Origin: Candidatus Methanoperedens sp.
GTDB lineage: Archaea > Halobacteriota > Methanosarcinia > Methanosarcinales > Methanoperedenaceae
DNA: 7,293 nucleotides
Direction of reading: 5' to 3'
Assembly: GCA_026552835.1 (NCBI GenBank)
Contig: JAPMTY010000021.1
Coordinates: 1-7,293, forward strand
The first letter of the stretch is position 1, and every line of letters starts with the position of its first letter. The translations under genes were made by a program, and so were the position numbers. This document shows, in pieces, positions 4,423 to 7,293 of the stretch. The notes beneath the pieces were generated by a model. That model saw only the letters and a list, made by a program, of their open reading frames with translations, had not been told where the DNA came from and did not search any database.

Positions 4423-7104
4423 TCACTCCCAGCACCTGGTTATGTCCAGACCGACTATGTCTCTTAATATTAAAGTGGCATCGCCCGTATCCAGTATGGT
4501 GTTGCAGTTCATATCGCCTATTGGCAATATGGGCAGGTAATCCGGAGGAGTTGGTAATTTGACGAGGTATCTCATGATTAGAGTAGCATCGCCGGTGTCA
4601 CGGATGCCGTTCCTGTTAGCGTCACCGTTCAGTATTTTAGTTGTTGAACTCCTGAACTTCTGTATACGGTTATTGGAAGTATCAACAACATAAACATCCC
4701 CGCTGCTATCCACAGCGATTCCAGATGGAGAATTGAACTGACCGTCACCAGTGCCTTCACTTCCCCATTTTACTATGAATCCGCCTGAAGCATTGAACTT
4801 CTGTATACGGTTATTAGAAGTATCAGCTACATAGACATTCCCGTTGTTATCCAGGGCGATTCCAGATGGAGAACTGAACTGACCGTCACCAGTGTCATTA
4901 CTTCCCCATTTTGCTAAGAATCCGCCCGAAGCATTGAACATCTGGAAACGGTTATTGAAAGTATCAGCAACATAAACATTCCCGCTGTTATCCAGGGCGA
5001 TTCCGGATGGAGAATTGAACTGACCATCACCAGTGCCTTCACTTCCCCATTTTACTATGAATTTGCCCGAATTATTGAACTTCTGGATACGGTTATTGCC
5101 AGAATCAACAACATAGACATTCCCGCTGTTATCCAGGGCGATTCCAGATGGAGAACTGAACTGACCGTCATCAGTGCCATTAATTCCCCATTTTGATATG
5201 AATTCTCCCGAATCATTAAACTTCTGGATACGATTATTGAAAGTATCAGCAACATATACATTCCCGCTGTTATCCACATCGACTCCAGATGGATATTGGA
5301 ACTGACCGTCACCAGTGCCTTCACTTCCCCATTTTGCTATGAATCCGCCCGAACCACTGAACTTCTGGATACGGTTATTGAAAGTGTCTGCTACATAGAC
5401 ATTCCCGCTGCTATCCACATCGACTCCGGATGGATTAAAGAACTGACCGTCGCTACTGCCAGGACTTCCCCATTTTGTTATAAATCCATATGTTATGTTA
5501 GCAGCTTCTATAGCCCTGGATGCATTGACCAGACCAAAACCGAAAGTTGTGTCATATCCTGGTTCGCCCAGGTCATTTGCAGTGTTTTTCAGGATCATTT
5601 CCACCTGGTTGTTGGTAAGGGCAGGATTAGCGGACATCACTAGCGCTGCTACGCCAACAACGTGCGGTGTAGCCATAGAGGTTCCACTAAAATAGTCCCA
5701 ATCAGATATTTGATTGACGACAGTACCGGTTGTCCCTGCCATGGCCGCCAGAGTCGCTCCGGTGCTATCTGAAACACTCACAACAGGAATCCATGGATTT
5801 CCACTTGAATTGGACGGGCTGCTAAGAGTGCCTTCAAAACCACCCGCTACATTATTATATATTATGGCGGCAACTGCGCCTGCCTTCATAGCATTATCCA
5901 CTTTGGCGGCAAATGTGATTGAACCGCGCCGCATAAGCGATATATTTCCTTTTACGCTTGATGGAAATTCCGATGCATTATTTCCAGTGCCGCTGTTAAT
6001 GATAGTTCCATTGATTCCCGATGTTTTTCCAGCGAATGTCATTCCAAAAGCAGGATGTGAGGAAGAGCCTGTTATTACTGAGGATTCACTGCCTGTTCCA
6101 ATTGGAACTGAAGAGAGTATATCCACCCCTGGCGCAGAAATGTCAAGATTATTTCCAGTATTGGAAAACGAAGCGTGACTATTATTCCGGTCAAGTGCTC
6201 CTACTGAAACCACAACCGGATATCCGGCGGGGAAAGATAGCTCAGTAGCATTGTCGTTGCCTGTGGCTGCAATGATAAGTGCACCCTTGCTATACATTAA
6301 TTTATAAAAATTCTCTTCTATTAGCGATTTTGAAGAACCGCCAAGACTCAGGCCAACGACCTTGCAACTTTTATTTTCAACCAGCCACTTTACTCCACTC
6401 ATCACCTCGCTGCTATAACCACCATCAGGGCCTAGCACGCGCGCATGATAGAGTTTGGCGGTATAAGCAACGCCTCTGACGCCTTTGCCGTTTAAAGCCG
6501 CAACAACTGTCCCGGCTACATGCGTGGCATGTGTCTCATTTGGCAAATCGATAGGCTGTGAGTTAAAATTGTGTGTTTCAAGCAGATTTGGAGAAATATC
6601 GGGATGAGTTGTGTCAATTGCCGTATCTGCGATACATGCTATACTTCCAGTGCCGGTCACGCCTTTCAATTGAACAGTAGTCGCATTAGTAGTGATCAGA
6701 CCGTATAGCCCATTTGATATCGAAGGTTCAAGCTCAGAATCTGAGAGACCCAGAGGATAGCGTATTGGATCTGGTTCAAAATAAAGCACATCTTGTTTTT
6801 TGGAAAGAGCATTTATTTGATTGGTCGGAATCTCTACCGCAAATGCCTGCACCTCCGGAAACTCCTGAATTATTTTCCCATTAAGTCCCTGCACAAGCAT
6901 GCGCTCTTTATCTCCGGGCGCATTATGAAATCCTATAAAAATCCTCTGGGTGGCGGGTTCTGTAGCACCTGTACCTGGATTTTTTAAAATCTTAAAACCT
7001 GGTTCTTTCACTGATACATTTATTCCATTATCATCTGCCGTAGTAATTGTTAATATGGACAGAATAATAACACAGGCTATTAAAATATTTATATTATTTT
7101 TCAT
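4423..7104 (-). CDS. Secreted subtilisin-like protease with PA-like, NHL propeller and dockerin-like domains
   Basis: The 893-residue protein is a predicted extracellular serine protease (family S8). Signal peptide: about 1-23, no lipobox. Propeptide of I9 type: about 54-115 (RIFIGFHN...VLYFEPDP). Catalytic domain: about 135-535, with Asp160 (ADTAID), His192 (HATHVAGT), oxyanion Asn283 (AATGN) and Ser476 (GTSMATPH). An inserted PA-like domain (about 347-460) separates the Asn and Ser regions; it may shape substrate access. Next come six NHL repeats (541-822), each exactly 47 residues and starting F-[IL]-x-K-W-G, expected to form a closed six-bladed beta-propeller for protein or glycan binding. 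Residues about 826-889 hold two calcium loops, GDANRNGIRDTGD and GDMNCNTILDTGD, each followed by ATLI: a dockerin type I-like module that could dock onto a cohesin-bearing surface protein. An in-frame ATG at 7152 would add 16 residues, but ATG 7104 has an ideal AGGAGGT and begins the signal peptide directly. All catalytic residues are present, so it is probably active. Substrate unknown. Confidence 0.93.
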   Translation of the reverse strand: MKNNINILIACVIILSILTITTADDNGINVSVKEPGFKILKNPGTGATEPATQRIFIGFHNAPGDKERMLVQGLNGKIIQEFPEVQAFAVEIPTNQINALSKKQDVLYFEPDPIRYPLGLSDSELEPSISNGLYGLITTNATTVQLKGVTGTGSIACIADTAIDTTHPDISPNLLETHNFNSQPIDLPNETHATHVAGTVVAALNGKGVRGVAYTAKLYHARVLGPDGGYSSEVMSGVKWLVENKSCKVVGLSLGGSSKSLIEENFYKLMYSKGALIIAATGNDNATELSFPAGYPVVVSVGALDRNNSHASFSNTGNNLDISAPGVDILSSVPIGTGSESSVITGSSSHPAFGMTFAGKTSGINGTIINSGTGNNASEFPSSVKGNISLMRRGSITFAAKVDNAMKAGAVAAIIYNNVAGGFEGTLSSPSNSSGNPWIPVVSVSDSTGATLAAMAGTTGTVVNQISDWDYFSGTSMATPHVVGVAALVMSANPALTNNQVEMILKNTANDLGEPGYDTTFGFGLVNASRAIEAANITYGFITKWGSPGSSDGQFFNPSGVDVDSSGNVYVADTFNNRIQKFSGSGGFIAKWGSEGTGDGQFQYPSGVDVDNSGNVYVADTFNNRIQKFNDSGEFISKWGINGTDDGQFSSPSGIALDNSGNVYVVDSGNNRIQKFNNSGKFIVKWGSEGTGDGQFNSPSGIALDNSGNVYVADTFNNRFQMFNASGGFLAKWGSNDTGDGQFSSPSGIALDNNGNVYVADTSNNRIQKFNASGGFIVKWGSEGTGDGQFNSPSGIAVDSSGDVYVVDTSNNRIQKFRSSTTKILNGDANRNGIRDTGDATLIMRYLVKLPTPPDYLPILPIGDMNCNTILDTGDATLILRDIVGLDITRCWE
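4438..4629 (-). other. Dockerin type I-like module coding region
   Basis: Two loops have the D-x-N-x-N-G/T-xx-D-xx-D calcium-ligand spacing at positions 1, 3, 5, 9 and 12, each followed by an ATLI helix (ATLIMRYLV and ATLILRDIV). They are separated by a Pro-rich linker (KLPTPPDYLPILP). This is the duplicated F-hand arrangement of dockerins. Second-loop Cys867 and the near-terminal Cys891 could form a disulfide; that is a guess. Confidence 0.8.
4639..5484 (-). repeat. Six tandem 141-bp NHL repeats
   Basis: Six head-to-tail units of exactly 141 bp (47 codons) lie at 5344-5484, 5203-5343, 5062-5202, 4921-5061, 4780-4920 and 4639-4779, in transcription order. The shared protein pattern is K-W-G...DGQF..PSG...D.SGNVYV.D..NNR.Q.F. 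The DNA is highly similar between copies, especially units 4 and 6. Such near-identical tandem copies can expand or contract by recombination and may be misassembled in short-read genomes. Confidence 0.92.
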
Positions 7105-7109
7105 ATAGT

Positions 7110-7116
7110 ACCTCCT
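7110..7116 (-). promoter_or_regulatory. Shine-Dalgarno that sets the subtilase start
   Basis: On the minus strand AGGAGGT is followed by ACTAT and the ATG at 7104, an ideal sequence and spacing. A second GAGGAG lies about 11 bases further upstream. The in-frame ATG at 7152 has only a weak GGGG before it, so 7104 is the better start. Confidence 0.85.
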
Positions 7117-7192
7117 CTTTCTCCTCTTTTGTAAAAGCACCACCATTTTCATCCCCTATATGATGATTGTTATGATACTATATTCGCCAAAG

Positions 7193-7206
7193 TATTAAAA
7201 ATATCC
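7193..7206 (-). promoter_or_regulatory. Probable promoter of the protease-Cache locus
   Basis: The minus strand reads GGATATTTTTAATA here, a TATA-like element; transcription would start near 7170 and give a leader of about 65 bases. A second AT-rich AATATAGTAT (about 7175-7184) is an alternative closer in. The rest of 7207-7293 shows no gene; it ends in a GC-rich CCCCGGGAGGG cut by the window edge. Confidence 0.4.
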
Positions 7207-7293
7207 TTTGTTAATTACTAGAGTGATTTCTGTGGTTAAACTTGTATAAACTCCAAAGAAGGTTTTGATGTGGTAAAAAAGCCCCGGGAGGGA

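Noticed and set aside
4639..5484. CRISPR array as an explanation of the regular repeats
   Set aside because: The period is 141 bp with no spacers, and the units translate in frame as NHL repeats inside a continuous coding sequence.
5714..6178. 154-codon open frame on the + strand
   Set aside because: Antisense to the PA-like insert and catalytic-Ser part of the subtilase; no recognisable domain and no Shine-Dalgarno.

Overview
The window looks like a chromosomal stretch of a euryarchaeon, most likely of the Methanosarcinales / ANME-2 (Methanoperedens-like) type. The domain call is firm: it rests on an archaeal-type ribosomal protein L40e, a geranylgeranylglyceryl-phosphate synthase (archaeal ether-lipid synthesis), Shine-Dalgarno sequences matching the archaeal anti-SD (GAGGTGA, AGGAGGT) and AT-rich TATA-like upstream elements. 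The order-level call is inference from the style of the surface proteins (NHL propeller plus dockerin, multi-Cache lipoprotein).

Layout. Bases 1-981 (+ strand) are a housekeeping pair: rpl40e (78-227, too short for ordinary ORF lists) followed after 4 bp by the GGGP synthase gene (232-981). A convergent gene (985-1884, - strand) encodes an atypical short-chain dehydrogenase/reductase-like NAD(P)-binding protein resembling the Rossmann half of YbjT. Bases 1885-2108 are a divergent intergenic region, AT-rich near the reductase gene and abruptly GC-rich at about 1963-2070, with no convincing gene. A small DUF1294 membrane protein follows (2109-2468, + strand).

The larger part (2489-7104, - strand) is an accessory two-gene surface locus, transcribed right to left. 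First comes an 893-residue secreted subtilisin-like protease: signal peptide, I9-type propeptide, S8 catalytic domain with an inserted PA-like domain, six NHL repeats of exactly 47 residues, and a C-terminal dockerin-like pair of calcium loops. Then, after 35 bp, comes a 632-residue lipoprotein with four tandem Cache-like ligand-binding domains and no signalling output domain. Both are predicted to act outside the membrane, and their spacing suggests co-transcription. My inference is a cell-surface module in which a dockerin-attachable protease and a multivalent ligand-binding lipoprotein work on extracellular proteins or small molecules. This pairing is the part of the window most worth following up. 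The remaining 7153-7293 is the upstream region of that locus.
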